A stretch of DNA of 64,000 nt, taken from positions 62,001 to 126,000 of the forward strand of contig NZ_AVBG01000008.1 of the NCBI RefSeq assembly GCF_000770675.1. Direction: 5' to 3'. Source of the DNA: Pontibacillus chungwhensis BH030062 (lineage in GTDB: Bacteria > Bacillota > Bacilli > Bacillales > BH030062). The notes beneath the pieces were generated by a model that was not told the origin of the DNA, ran no database searches, and worked only from the letters and a program-made list of their open reading frames with translations. The stretch's first letter is position 1. Each line of letters starts with the position of its first letter. Positions 1-8,328 of this stretch are shown here, piece after piece. The position numbers and the translations under genes are program-made.

Positions 1-26
1 ATCTGACCCCAGTTATGAAGCCTAAC

Positions 27-62
27 AAAAAAGAGCATCCTCATTCGAGGATGCTCTTTTTA
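27..62. terminator. Bidirectional intrinsic terminator
   Basis: A 12-bp perfect stem (AAGAGCATCCTC) with a 4-nt loop is flanked by an A-run on the left and a T-run on the right, so it can work in either direction. It probably ends a gene that lies left of the window. Confidence 0.8.
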
Positions 63-74
63 TGAGCTGACAGA

Positions 75-490
75 ATGTTTCCGTTTGCTGTAATTGAGCG
101 TAAGGTGGGCCTGGAAACCACTTGCTTTCCTGTGGGGAGCTGGTGAGCCTCCTCACCCGGCAAAGCCGGGCTCCGGGGTCTCACCTAGGCTCTTCTGCCC
201 ACGGGAGTCTCGCAGTTTCCAGGCCCACCTTTGCCATATCGGTAGATACGGAAACATGCCACATGTAGATTCAAATAGGCATCAGGAACGCCCAAGCAGC
301 AGGGCCGTTCGTACTTCACATGGCAAGGGGTGTCTGGGGAACGGGGAGACTCCTGCGGGAGAAAGAGGTCGACGAGACCCCGGACTGAACGCAGTGAGGG
401 AGGAGGCTCGACAGCTCGCCCGCGGAAAGCGAGTCGTTCCCCAGACACCCCTACCACTCAATAAACGTAACGGCCCCCATGAAGCAAAAC
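75..490. repeat. Family-1 hairpin repeat, two modules (a and b)
   Basis: No credible gene lies here. Two long imperfect hairpin modules sit in tandem. Module a has 17-nt arms at 102-118 and 215-231 (AAGGTGGGCCTGGAAAC and its exact complement). Module b has 16-nt arms at 327-342 and 436-451 (GGGGTGTCTGGGGAAC and its exact complement). Between the arms is a GC-rich core shared with copies at 7.7, 8.0, 33.0, 44.3, 55.9 and 56.1 kb (GAGTCTCGCAG-, GGGGTCT- and AAAGCGAGT-type motifs). Open frames across the modules are by-products of their lack of stops. Confidence 0.85.
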
Positions 491-493
491 CTC

Positions 494-1417
494 TTAAGAC
501 CTAGGGCCCACGTCTTTGATTGTAAATTGATCAACCAGATTCAGTTGTATGACCGCTTCTCCATCTCCAAACACTTTCTCTTTATAAAACAATTCATTCT
601 TCTCGTCACCGCTACGAATCGTTTCTTCTTTATCCCACTCAACATCCCAACCTAGTTGCTCAGAATAACTTTCAGCTTTAACAGAAACGCTGGCTTCTTT
701 TGAGAGATTCAGGATCATATTACGGGCTTCATCAATCATCCAGTCCCCCGTGATGTTCCCTGCGTTTAGTTTCAGGTTCCCTGTAGTCCCACGGATCTCA
801 ACATCAACGTCTTCCGGCAAGGAAATCGTACGGTTAAACGTTGTTCGACTGTAGTGCATTCCTTCCTTAGACGGTCCTTGCAATAATTGAATGTACAGTT
901 TATCTCCTACTTTGTTAATTGAAGCTACATCGTTCTTATCTAAATCTTCTTGTTTAAGAAATTCTGAGGTAAATGTTCCAAATATGTGAACCTTACGAGC
1001 ATTATTCGTCTCAACGACCAAATCATCATACGCTTGCTCAAGCACGATCGTATTGATATCTTCTGAGATTGACTCTTCTATAGAAGGCATGGGACCTTGA
1101 ACTCGTTCTGCATTCATAGCTCCCTTCACTTCATTCACCAGACCTAATGAAGTCATTAAATATAACCCCAGGGCGACCATTCCAAGTACTCCGATAAAGA
1201 AGATTGAAAGGAAGTCATATTGCACGATTGGCTTCTCTTTCTTAGATAGAGCAATGTATGCAAGCACCTCGACTCCAAGCACAATTAAAATAAACGGCCA
1301 CCACGACATGGTTAATGTAATAGGATCCCAATCTGTAAACTGCCCAACCATTAGTAAGACTCCTAGGAAGATAAGTGAAAGTCCCATTGATACCGTTCCT
1401 ACGCGCCACTTTCTCAT
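494..1417 (-). CDS. Membrane protein with LiaF/DUF4097-like outer domain, last gene of ECF operon
   Basis: A 307-residue protein with three predicted membrane segments (about residues 8-28, 38-56 and 70-92), followed by about 200 extracytoplasmic residues rich in beta-strand-like repeats that resemble DUF4097/LiaF-type domains seen in envelope-stress operons. Its ATG overlaps the stop of the previous gene as ATGA and has a GGAGGAGG ribosome site, indicating translational coupling. Position at the end of an ECF sigma/anti-sigma operon suggests a role in sensing or responding to envelope stress; this is inferred. The domain assignment is by eye. Confidence 0.7.
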   Translation of the reverse strand: MRKWRVGTVSMGLSLIFLGVLLMVGQFTDWDPITLTMSWWPFILIVLGVEVLAYIALSKKEKPIVQYDFLSIFFIGVLGMVALGLYLMTSLGLVNEVKGAMNAERVQGPMPSIEESISEDINTIVLEQAYDDLVVETNNARKVHIFGTFTSEFLKQEDLDKNDVASINKVGDKLYIQLLQGPSKEGMHYSRTTFNRTISLPEDVDVEIRGTTGNLKLNAGNITGDWMIDEARNMILNLSKEASVSVKAESYSEQLGWDVEWDKEETIRSGDEKNELFYKEKVFGDGEAVIQLNLVDQFTIKDVGPRS

Positions 1418-2499
1418 TTGCTGACCTCCTCCTTCTTCACTTTTGAACCTAATAATAGCTTAATCCCCCCGCCGATAAAGAGCAGACAGACAATAATCAT
1501 TTGGAAATAGCGTTCGTAGTAATAATAGAGATTGATCTGAAACGTTTCACGGATTTCATCTGCTAATACAGGCATTAACACATCATCTAACATGTAGAAC
1601 ACACCTAGCAAAATAAGCGCAATTCCGATCCAACGCTGATGATTAATAAAGTATTTAATAACTGGAATATCTTCAATGATCTCCTCTTCATATCGACTAG
1701 CAAGCTGAAGAGCATCAAAGAAACTGAAGAACCAAATAATCGGAATCAAGAATAAGAAAATCGATAAATGTAAGACATCAAGAATATAGATCGACAATAA
1801 GAATGCAGCCATTAGTTGTAGCCCTCTGCGCTGTAAACCTAAATACATATGTCCCGCTCCTGGGAAAATCCCGAGTAATGTCGCGATAACACGACTCTTC
1901 TTCCCACTATCACGGTGACGGTCAAAATCTTCTAGTATTGTCCGATCTTCAAGAGTCTCGCCTTTATCTTTCTGATTTAACAGCTGAATGACATCAAATA
2001 AACCGTATATCCAAATGACCGGCAGGGCTAAAAGGAAAATAAGAAACCCACCCGTACTAGTAATAGCTGCGACAAAGAAGATCATTATGCCTACTCCAAT
2101 AAATCCTACAAGGAAGGTGAGCCCTCTTTGGTTCAACCCAAGATGAAAATGGCCAACACCTGGAATAAATGATAAGAGAATAGTTACAACCCTTTCTTGG
2201 TCTTTCGAAGTGGACGGAATTGTGCTGCCCTTCTCTGTAATCTCTATTTGCTGGCTTCTCTTCTCCAATTTTCTTAAATTCCTTATCATATCCACCATAT
2301 TTATAAGCCACACTAGCAAAGGAAAAATCAATAGTATAAGAGCTTCCCCTCCTGCATTCATTACCGCTACTGCAATAATAAATAAAGGAGCAAAGAACAA
2401 ACCTCCAAACAACACCCCTCTCACTATAAGACCGAGATATAGTTGCCCTAATCCTGGTACAAAGGAAAAGAAAAATGCCAATATTACTGACTTATTCAT
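1414..2499 (-). CDS. Polytopic membrane protein with three TM2-like repeats
   Basis: The 361-residue protein contains three copies of a TM2-like unit: (F/I)xPGxGxxYLGLxxRG followed by a hydrophobic segment, near residues 10-45, 105-140 and 205-240. Single TM2 domains are common in bacteria; three in tandem with additional helices is unusual. The start at 2499 (MNKSV) was chosen because GAGGAG lies 8 nt upstream; ATG 2505 and GTG 2508 are alternatives. It overlaps the end of the anti-sigma gene and the start of the next gene, so the four genes are one operon. Function unknown; a membrane partner of the ECF system is an inference. Confidence 0.75.
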   Translation of the reverse strand: MNKSVILAFFFSFVPGLGQLYLGLIVRGVLFGGLFFAPLFIIAVAVMNAGGEALILLIFPLLVWLINMVDMIRNLRKLEKRSQQIEITEKGSTIPSTSKDQERVVTILLSFIPGVGHFHLGLNQRGLTFLVGFIGVGIMIFFVAAITSTGGFLIFLLALPVIWIYGLFDVIQLLNQKDKGETLEDRTILEDFDRHRDSGKKSRVIATLLGIFPGAGHMYLGLQRRGLQLMAAFLLSIYILDVLHLSIFLFLIPIIWFFSFFDALQLASRYEEEIIEDIPVIKYFINHQRWIGIALILLGVFYMLDDVLMPVLADEIRETFQINLYYYYERYFQMIIVCLLFIGGGIKLLLGSKVKKEEVSK

Positions 2500-2941
2500 C
2501 TGCATCACTCCTCATATCTTCATTTACTTTCTGCAACAACCGATCTGTTTCACTTACAATATTTTTCGAGATAGAAGGTCTTTCTTTAAATGAATCTTCA
2601 TCAAACACATGAAGCACTTGTTCAAACACACCCGATATCATTAAAATCATCGTTAAGCCTGCCGCAAGTCCGTAATGCACCAGCGTCCTCTTCTGCTTCT
2701 GCACAGCACTTCGCTTAGCCTCTTTACCCGGCATCACTTGCTTTTTGATAATTTGATCAAACGTTTGATCAGTGAAATCCATTGCGAGGGATGGTTCTAA
2801 TGTCCAAGTTTCTATACTAGTCATGTAGGCTTCAAAACATAAATCACATACATCTAAATGGTCCTCTATTTCCCAACGTTCATGGTCACTCAATGAATCT
2901 TCTATATATGCTTCTAACCGAGTCGTCTCTATATGCTTCAT
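2492..2941 (-). CDS. Anti-sigma factor with zinc-finger (zf-HC2) domain
   Basis: About 149 residues. The N-terminal 45 residues carry the H-x3-C-x2-C arrangement of anti-sigma zinc-binding domains (HLDVCDLC), and one membrane segment follows near residues 85-105, leaving a short extracytoplasmic tail. This is the usual plan of a membrane anti-sigma factor that holds an ECF sigma until envelope stress. The ATG at 2941 overlaps the sigma stop as TGATG, with AAGGAGG 11 nt upstream. Partner by context: the sigma factor immediately upstream. Confidence 0.9.
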   Translation of the reverse strand: MKHIETTRLEAYIEDSLSDHERWEIEDHLDVCDLCFEAYMTSIETWTLEPSLAMDFTDQTFDQIIKKQVMPGKEAKRSAVQKQKRTLVHYGLAAGLTMILMISGVFEQVLHVFDEDSFKERPSISKNIVSETDRLLQKVNEDMRSDADE

Positions 2942-3474
2942 CAAAACTCATCCTCCTTCCAATTTCGTTTCATCCATTTCCTAGCACGGTACAATCGCAT
3001 CTCAACCGTCTTCTCCTCAAGCGCTTGCTCACTAGCAATCTCGCTGTATGATTTCCCTTCTATGTAATAAGCTTGAACAACCCCTTGATAATTAGCTGGC
3101 AACAAGCCGATAGACTGAGACACAGCCGTAACTTTCTCATGTTCAAGCCATTCTTCCTCAGCACTTTGAATCCGTTCATACTCAAACGTTTCAAAAGCTA
3201 AATCCTCTTTTTGCCTGGCTTTCTTGCGCTTATAATCAATTGCTTTATTCATTGCAATACGACTTAACCACGTTTTAAATCCTTGCGACTGATAAGAGGG
3301 GAGCGCATCCATCATTTTTATAAATGTTTCCTGAGCCAGATCTTCAGCCTCTTTCTCATCACGGACAACGCTATAGGTTACTTTAAACACGTGTCCTTTA
3401 TAACGCTCAATCAAAAGCCTGAGCGCCTGCTGATGCCCTGCCTTAACCTTTTCAATTAACCGCTCATCCTGAAT
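2941..3474 (-). CDS. ECF-type RNA polymerase sigma factor, probable ATT start
   Basis: Contains region 2 (Y-x-VRDEKEAEDLAQETFIKMM) and region 4 (YxEGKSYxEIA ... MRLYRARKWMKR) of ECF sigma factors. The first standard start is TTG at 3414, but that removes the conserved N-terminal helix. The frame stays open upstream and encodes a typical ECF beginning (DERLIEKVKAGHQQALRLLI). The best ribosome site (GGGAGGGGAGC) lies just before an in-frame ATT at 3474-3472. A nearby ATG (AGGATGAGC) is in another frame and stops after three codons. I therefore give the ATT start; 3414 remains possible. It directs the downstream anti-sigma/membrane operon, probably including itself. Confidence 0.8.
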   Translation of the reverse strand: MQDERLIEKVKAGHQQALRLLIERYKGHVFKVTYSVVRDEKEAEDLAQETFIKMMDALPSYQSQGFKTWLSRIAMNKAIDYKRKKARQKEDLAFETFEYERIQSAEEEWLEHEKVTAVSQSIGLLPANYQGVVQAYYIEGKSYSEIASEQALEEKTVEMRLYRARKWMKRNWKEDEF

Positions 3475-3510
3475 TCTGCTCCCCTCCCTTCTTTCCTAAT
3501 CCACCTTATA

Positions 3511-3538
3511 GACGAAGCATACAACAAATCCCCTACAC
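3511..3538 (-). promoter_or_regulatory. Possible ECF-type promoter of the sigma operon
   Basis: On the minus strand a CGTC element (3514-3511), followed by TATAAGG, is preceded at 16-18 nt by TGTAGGGG, roughly the spacing of ECF promoters, which usually have CGT-type -10 boxes. Autoregulation is the normal pattern for ECF operons. The -35 does not match the classic AAC motif, so this is tentative. Confidence 0.35.
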
Positions 3539-3563
3539 ATTTTAGAAAAATTTTTCAAAACAT

Positions 3564-3590
3564 AAAAAAGCTCAGGTTATAAACCTGAAC
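3564..3590 (-). terminator. Terminator of the SRAP gene
   Basis: On the minus strand GTTCAGG and CCTGAGC form the stem, followed by TTTTTTATG. It lies about 40 nt after the SRAP stop codon. Confidence 0.75.
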
Positions 3591-3632
3591 TTAGTCATTA
3601 TCAATTCGAAAACCCTATCCCTATCTCTCATT

Positions 3633-4298
3633 CTAAGCTAGAGGCTCCACACATTCCGGACCTTCATTCTTAGCGTTGTTTACATACGTGCTGACCGGAT
3701 ATGCTTCTAGGGTCTCTATATTTAATTGGCTCAAATAATCATGCATCTCATCAGGATCTTGCTTTGTTTGCTCCATCCACCAGGACTCATGTTCTCTGGG
3801 GAGAATAATTGGCATTCGATTATGAATGGGCGCCATGAAGTCGTTGGCTTCTTTCGTTAAGATCGTACAGGTTACAAGTTCTTCCTCCCCTTGTTTCCAC
3901 CGGTCCCATAAGCCTGCAAATGCAAAGAAAGGTCGATCTTGAGGAGAAATTCGATAGGGCTGTTTCTTTCCATCTTCTTTTTTCCACTCATAGAAACTAT
4001 CCGCTAAGATCAGACACCTTTTTCTCTCTAGCAGACGTTTGAAGCTTGGCTTTTCATGAGCTGTTTCAGACCTTGCGTTAATCATTTTATACCCAATAGA
4101 AGGATCCTTCGCCCAGACAGGAACGAGCCCCCATTTCAATTGACCAATCCGGTTCTTCTCGCCGTCATTTACAACCGTTACTACTTGTTGACCAGGTGCA
4201 ATGTTATAACGAGGTTCAATCAAGTCTTCATCTGGTTTAATCCCGTACTCTTTTAAAATCTCGTGTTCTTCTATTGAAAATGTAAAACGACCACACAT
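3633..4298 (-). CDS. SRAP (HMCES/YedK) family abasic-site DNA-protein crosslinking protein
   Basis: 221 residues starting MCGRFTF; the family uses Cys2, exposed after Met removal, to crosslink covalently to abasic sites in single-stranded DNA and shield them. Other hallmarks visible are NIAPGQ, MINARSET and FxWKK (seen as FYEWKK), and the MPIIL segment near residue 155. The start at 4298 is fixed by the need for Cys2 and by the AAGGGGCGG ribosome site; a longer open frame upstream should be ignored. Homologues in Bacillus subtilis include YoqW and YoaM. It is a single-gene unit with its own terminator. Confidence 0.93.
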   Translation of the reverse strand: MCGRFTFSIEEHEILKEYGIKPDEDLIEPRYNIAPGQQVVTVVNDGEKNRIGQLKWGLVPVWAKDPSIGYKMINARSETAHEKPSFKRLLERKRCLILADSFYEWKKEDGKKQPYRISPQDRPFFAFAGLWDRWKQGEEELVTCTILTKEANDFMAPIHNRMPIILPREHESWWMEQTKQDPDEMHDYLSQLNIETLEAYPVSTYVNNAKNEGPECVEPLA

Positions 4299-4378
4299 GT
4301 CATTCCGCCCCTTTCTACTTACTGGTAGTGTAAGCATTTTACAGCAGAATTTCAAATTGAACTGCACCTACAGAGAAT

Positions 4379-4825
4379 TCACCCATAATTCTTCTGATGC
4401 TCTTTCTTATAAGCTAAGTATTCATCATCATTACGCACTTCTTTCCACTTTTCCTCAAAGATGCGTGCCGATTCGGCTTTTTCTTCGTCGATGTCTCTTT
4501 CATTTATATTGCCATCTTGGTCGTACTTCTTTCCACCTTTGTAATTTGCATAACGTCTTGCTCGTGTATATCCCATTTGGATGTATTTACGCGCCATATC
4601 CATGCCGACAAAATCTTCTTGCTCTTTGTATTGCTGAAACAGTTCATAAATCTTATCTGCTGACTCTTGTGCGATTTCAGGAGTTTTAAATCGCCAGTGG
4701 GGAAGGATTTCACTTTTATATGGCTCTACCATTAGCACACCTTGTTCTCCCTTCCCCACTCTGTAAAGGTCCGGCCGCTCTCTAAAATTAATGTTGTCGA
4801 AATCCATTTCATAATCAAAGCTCAT
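4379..4825 (-). CDS. DUF4385 family protein
   Basis: 148 residues, soluble, charged, with no signal or membrane segment. The sequence around residues 10-40 (RPDLYRVGKGEQGVLMVEPY) and ILPHWRFKTPE match what I remember of DUF4385 proteins, whose function is unknown. The start at 4825 is preferred because AAGGAAGGGGG lies about 9 nt upstream; an upstream in-frame ATG lacks a ribosome site. It stands alone between the SRAP gene and the CAP gene. Confidence 0.75.
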   Translation of the reverse strand: MSFDYEMDFDNINFRERPDLYRVGKGEQGVLMVEPYKSEILPHWRFKTPEIAQESADKIYELFQQYKEQEDFVGMDMARKYIQMGYTRARRYANYKGGKKYDQDGNINERDIDEEKAESARIFEEKWKEVRNDDEYLAYKKEHQKNYG

Positions 4826-4893
4826 AGAAAAACCCCCTTCCTTTGCTAAACTTCCCAATACAAAGGAGGGGGAAACACTTCAATCTTCTTAAA

Positions 4894-6648
4894 CTAGTAA
4901 GGCATATAACCACTTTCTTCACCCTCTTCTTGAGTGGGTAGAACAGTAGATGAATCTCCTGCCTCACTTCCATTTAAAAAAGATGCGATTAAGTTCCCTA
5001 TACGATCCAAAATGAAGGTGCCCTCCTCATTATGATCCGATTGCTGCTCCCTATCATTAAAGACCTTATACGAGCCGTAAAAGCTTTGGCGAGCTTCCCA
5101 TATCGGGAATTTTTGATAGAGCGCCTCTAGTGAATTCGTTTGATAGAAGTCCACAACTTTTAGGTTGCTTCCGTATTGGTAGTGAGGGAGTTTCCCCGTT
5201 TCAATCTTGACGATATAGGTTTCTTGCTCATTAAAGTGAGGGCTATCAACCTTCAACTCATATGTTCCTGATTGAAGGGATTGAACAGTACGCTGCGTAT
5301 CACCTTTCTTCTCTATATAAACCTTATCTTCTTTACTCAAGATAGCCTTAGCTTCAGGATCTTCTCCATTTGCCCATTCTAATGTTAGAAAGTGAACCCC
5401 GTTCTGTGCTTCGAAATAAATATCATCAAACAGAACACTCGCCCCAGTTTTAAATGACCAAGTTCGTGACACATCAAATAGATTTCCTTCCGCTGTCTTC
5501 GCTTGAGCATTCACTCTCACCTTATAACCTGCACCCGGCATAAGCTTCTCTTTTGGAATTAGGAAAACGTGATGAGTACCTTCGTTCTCCATTTGTGGCG
5601 TGACCGTGTAGGATGGGACTGTTTCACCATCCTCATTCACTAATGATGCCTCTGAAACTTGGAGTTCATGAGAGGAAGGACCATAATACACATAAGAAAC
5701 AGGATACCCTGTCCATACCTGATCTCGGTTGAAAAAACGAAGAGGATTAGGCGTTTCATAAGCAAACCAGGAAACTGGCACACCTCTTTGATTTGGGTAA
5801 GGATACTGAATAATACGATGCTCCCCTTCACTTCCATCTCCACCAAAGTTCATGACTACGTCGCCTTGATGATTGTATCCTGTTCCTACTTCGTTATAAA
5901 ACGGGTTCATTAAGCTCAAACGATGGTAAGGAGCGTCAAAGAGATGATCAACAGCTGATGCTCCGCCGGGCTCTTCATAAGAAATCCCTTCTCCTACGAA
6001 CCATTTTGGATAACCAAAATAAGACGTCCTTTCTGCAGGTTGTTTTCCGGTAAATAAGTTAGCGCTGTTGTTCGTTTCATGGTGACCTTTGGAATAGACG
6101 TTCATATAATTGGCATGAGCTTGAGCTGCTTCTTTTAAATGATCATTGCTTTTTAATAAAGGAATATCCAAACGCTCACGATATTCGTTAGCACGAGCAA
6201 GCGCATCGTTTCCGACAGAGGTCAATATTTCATTATCCATTGAAGCAAAAGGATCCATATTACGACTGTCTATTTCAAATGACCAAGAACGTTCAAGTTG
6301 CTTTTTACCATACACTTCAAGTTGAACTGTTACTGTATTTGCACCTGTTAAACCCCGGGCCTCATAAGTGAGCATACCTGTATTTTCATTATACGTTGAG
6401 GAAACTTCTTTTCCATTTAAAAACATGTCCACCTCATAGGGCAAATCATAATGTGATAGTTTTATAAAATATGTAATATCCGGGGAACTTGTAGATACTA
6501 AACCAGTCGGAGCTCCTTCTTCATGATAACGAATCGTATAAGAATTGGACTCCCTCTCAGGCTGATTATTCTCAGTACCATGAACGTGATCTGGCGAAAG
6601 GACGAACAACACAATACCTACTAGAACCCAAACCGAATGCTTGATCAT
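4894..6648 (-). CDS. Large secreted CAP/SCP-domain protein
   Basis: 584 residues with an N-terminal signal peptide (hydrophobic residues 5-20). A CAP domain lies at about residues 145-275: LARANEYRERLDI, LKEAAQAHANYM, KGHHE and GEGISYE, with FYNEVGTGY near its end. Before it is a beta-rich stretch, and after it an Ig-like or fibronectin-like region (about 300-400) and a C-terminal region of unknown type. CAP proteins are secreted and often act at the cell surface; the activity here is unknown. Ribosome site GAAAGGTG precedes the ATG. Monocistronic by spacing. Confidence 0.85.
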   Translation of the reverse strand: MIKHSVWVLVGIVLFVLSPDHVHGTENNQPERESNSYTIRYHEEGAPTGLVSTSSPDITYFIKLSHYDLPYEVDMFLNGKEVSSTYNENTGMLTYEARGLTGANTVTVQLEVYGKKQLERSWSFEIDSRNMDPFASMDNEILTSVGNDALARANEYRERLDIPLLKSNDHLKEAAQAHANYMNVYSKGHHETNNSANLFTGKQPAERTSYFGYPKWFVGEGISYEEPGGASAVDHLFDAPYHRLSLMNPFYNEVGTGYNHQGDVVMNFGGDGSEGEHRIIQYPYPNQRGVPVSWFAYETPNPLRFFNRDQVWTGYPVSYVYYGPSSHELQVSEASLVNEDGETVPSYTVTPQMENEGTHHVFLIPKEKLMPGAGYKVRVNAQAKTAEGNLFDVSRTWSFKTGASVLFDDIYFEAQNGVHFLTLEWANGEDPEAKAILSKEDKVYIEKKGDTQRTVQSLQSGTYELKVDSPHFNEQETYIVKIETGKLPHYQYGSNLKVVDFYQTNSLEALYQKFPIWEARQSFYGSYKVFNDREQQSDHNEEGTFILDRIGNLIASFLNGSEAGDSSTVLPTQEEGEESGYMPY

Positions 6649-6814
6649 CTTTATAACACCTTTCTCCGATCTTTTACTTTTATTTTACTAGAAACAAACC
6701 AACACTCCTAGTGGTTCAGAAAGTTTTTCCATACCCTTCCCTACCTCTTTACTTGAAATCGAAGAAGGGATTTCAGATAATGAAACAAATTGCCGGAAAG
6801 GAAGCTGATCGCTC

Positions 6815-7645
6815 ATGTCTCAACATGATTCATACTTAGACGAATGTCACCTCTTCATCTTCGACCTAGACGGAACCCTTTATGAAGACACAAAACATTT
6901 TGATCATTTTGCTTATAAGTTAAAGGATAAATTACCAAAAGAAGAACACGAGTCTTTTTTAAGAGACTTTACACAAGTAAAAGAAGGCCTTCACCCCCTC
7001 ACCATCGGAAAAGTCTATGACACGAAAGAAGATCTATTCTGGACGTGGGACCCATTTACCGAAAAGATCAGCAACCCTGAATCATGGAACGGTGAACAAG
7101 TAGAGCGCTCCTCAAATGAACCATTACCCGCCTCTACATTTGATTTTGACCGATGGATTGCAATCGGAGATGGCTGGTGGCCCCCATATGTACTCGCTCG
7201 TCATTATGGGTTACCGATGAGTGAATGTCACAAAGCTTATGATGAAACAAAAGTCGACATGTCATCTCAAAAAGGGTGGCTAACAGAGACACCTGGATTA
7301 CGTTCTTTCTTGGAGAAAATAAAAAAAGAGAAAACGATCGTTCTTATGACTAATAGCGAGGCTACAGATGTAGATCGTTTACTAAAGGAACTGAACCTCC
7401 AGAATCTATTCCATGACAGGATCACATCAGCTACAAAACCCGTTCAAACGAGTGAACACTTCCATGAGCTATTAAAACGGTACAAAGTTAAGCCAGAAGA
7501 AGCCGTCTCTATTGGCGATAATTTCATGAACGAAATCGCCCCGGCTCTTCAATTCGGCATGCACGCCATCTGGCTCACTCCTGATGAGCCAAATATGGAA
7601 CACGATAAGCTCCATCCTGTTCGTTCGTTAACAGACATTCTTTAA
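6815..7645 (+). CDS. HAD-superfamily hydrolase
   Basis: 276 residues. Motif I is FIFDLDGTLYED (nucleophile and acid/base Asp near residues 18 and 20), motif II VLMTNSEA, motif III K at the VKPEEA region, and motif IV SIGDNFMNEIAPA. A cap of about 110 residues between motifs I and II includes a Trp-rich stretch. The substrate is unknown; the family includes phosphatases for nucleotides, sugars and glycolate. AAAGGAAG lies 12 nt before the ATG. The stop is followed immediately by the left end of a repeat element. Confidence 0.88.
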   Translation: MSQHDSYLDECHLFIFDLDGTLYEDTKHFDHFAYKLKDKLPKEEHESFLRDFTQVKEGLHPLTIGKVYDTKEDLFWTWDPFTEKISNPESWNGEQVERSSNEPLPASTFDFDRWIAIGDGWWPPYVLARHYGLPMSECHKAYDETKVDMSSQKGWLTETPGLRSFLEKIKKEKTIVLMTNSEATDVDRLLKELNLQNLFHDRITSATKPVQTSEHFHELLKRYKVKPEEAVSIGDNFMNEIAPALQFGMHAIWLTPDEPNMEHDKLHPVRSLTDIL

Positions 7646-7649
7646 ATTA

Positions 7650-8097
7650 AGCTCTGTTACTGTTTATTGTTGCATTCATTTAATCCATATAACCCCCCTT
7701 CTTGAAGTTGAGATATTTCAGCAGGAAGGGGCCGTTACGTTTAAGAGTGCTTGGGCTTGCTCGGGGACAACTCGCTTTCCTGCGGGGAGCTGGGAAGCCT
7801 CCTCATTCGCTTCGCTCTCTGCGGGGTCTTCCCTAGGCTCCTTTTCCCGCGGGAGTCTCGCAGTCCCCGAGCAAGCCCTGTCTTTAAGGTGGGTGAACGG
7901 CCCCGCAATTCGCATCAGTAGGTCTGTTGTTACCCTATACGGCATGCTTTCGTTCCTCCTTGTATGGTAAAGGTGGGCCTGGAAACTGCGAGACTCCCGT
8001 GGGCAGAAGAGCCTATCTAGTTCCCCACAGGAAAGCGAGTGGTTTCCAGGGCCACCTTACGCTCAACTAGAGTTAACGGAAACATTCTCTCAGCTTC
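7650..8097. repeat. Family-1 hairpin element with intact left end, modules c and d
   Basis: The left end (7651-7673, GCTCTGTTACTGTTTATTGT...) matches the terminal repeat of the complete MITE at 55781. Module c has exact complementary arms at 7753-7768 and 7863-7878 (GGGCTTGCTCGGGGAC type). Module d has arms at 7971-7986 and 8042-8057 (one mismatch) but most of its core is deleted. The shared tail CATTCTCTCAGCTTC ends near 8096 and the right terminal repeat is missing, so this copy is probably immobile. Confidence 0.85.
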
Positions 8098-8108
8098 AAA
8101 TGCAGAAA

Positions 8109-8151
8109 AATAGAGAAAAAGATCCTCTAATAGGGTCCTTTTCTCTATTTT
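8109..8151. terminator. Hairpin, possible terminator
   Basis: AAATAGAGAAAA pairs with TTTTCTCTATTT around GATCC/GGGTC; a short T-rich tail follows. It separates the repeat element from the yocH-like gene's control region. Confidence 0.5.
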
Positions 8152-8159
8152 TCCCACAT

Positions 8160-8176
8160 TGTAAAATGCATGTAAC
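8160..8176 (+). promoter_or_regulatory. WalR (YycF) binding box
   Basis: TGTAAA-ATGCA-TGTAAC is an exact match to the WalR consensus of two TGT(A/T)A(A/T/C) hexamers five bases apart. It lies about 40 bp upstream of the promoter of a LysM-3D cell-wall gene, the class of gene that the WalRK essential two-component system controls (for example yocH in B. subtilis). Confidence 0.75.
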
Positions 8177-8217
8177 ATTCTTGTTAGAATTGCAATCACA
8201 TTGTTGTCATTCTGTTG

Positions 8218-8246
8218 TTGGGCTTTTCCCATTAGGTTGTTATAGT
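8218..8246 (+). promoter_or_regulatory. Promoter of the LysM-3D gene
   Basis: Extended -10 TG-T-TATAGT (8238-8246) with a weak -35 TTGGGC 17 bp upstream. A weak -35 together with an upstream WalR box fits an activated promoter. Confidence 0.5.
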
Positions 8247-8328
8247 AGTCCATAGAGTTAATTCGTTACTCAATAAACCGCGAATTTCAACAGCTCATGG
8301 CTATTGTAATTCCCAGGAGGTCAACAAA

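Noticed and set aside
94-504. Long open frames over the repeat modules (also 185-457, 32927-33250, 44256-44807, 55798-56250, 55827-56246)
   Set aside because: They encode the same Gly/Pro/Arg-rich translation on both strands of palindromic repeats, lack ribosome sites and end at repeat borders. GC-rich hairpins simply lack stop codons.
8017-8253. Minus-strand 78-codon frame between the repeat and the LysM-3D gene
   Set aside because: It begins inside the other gene's promoter, covers the WalR box and a hairpin, and runs into the repeat; no ribosome site.
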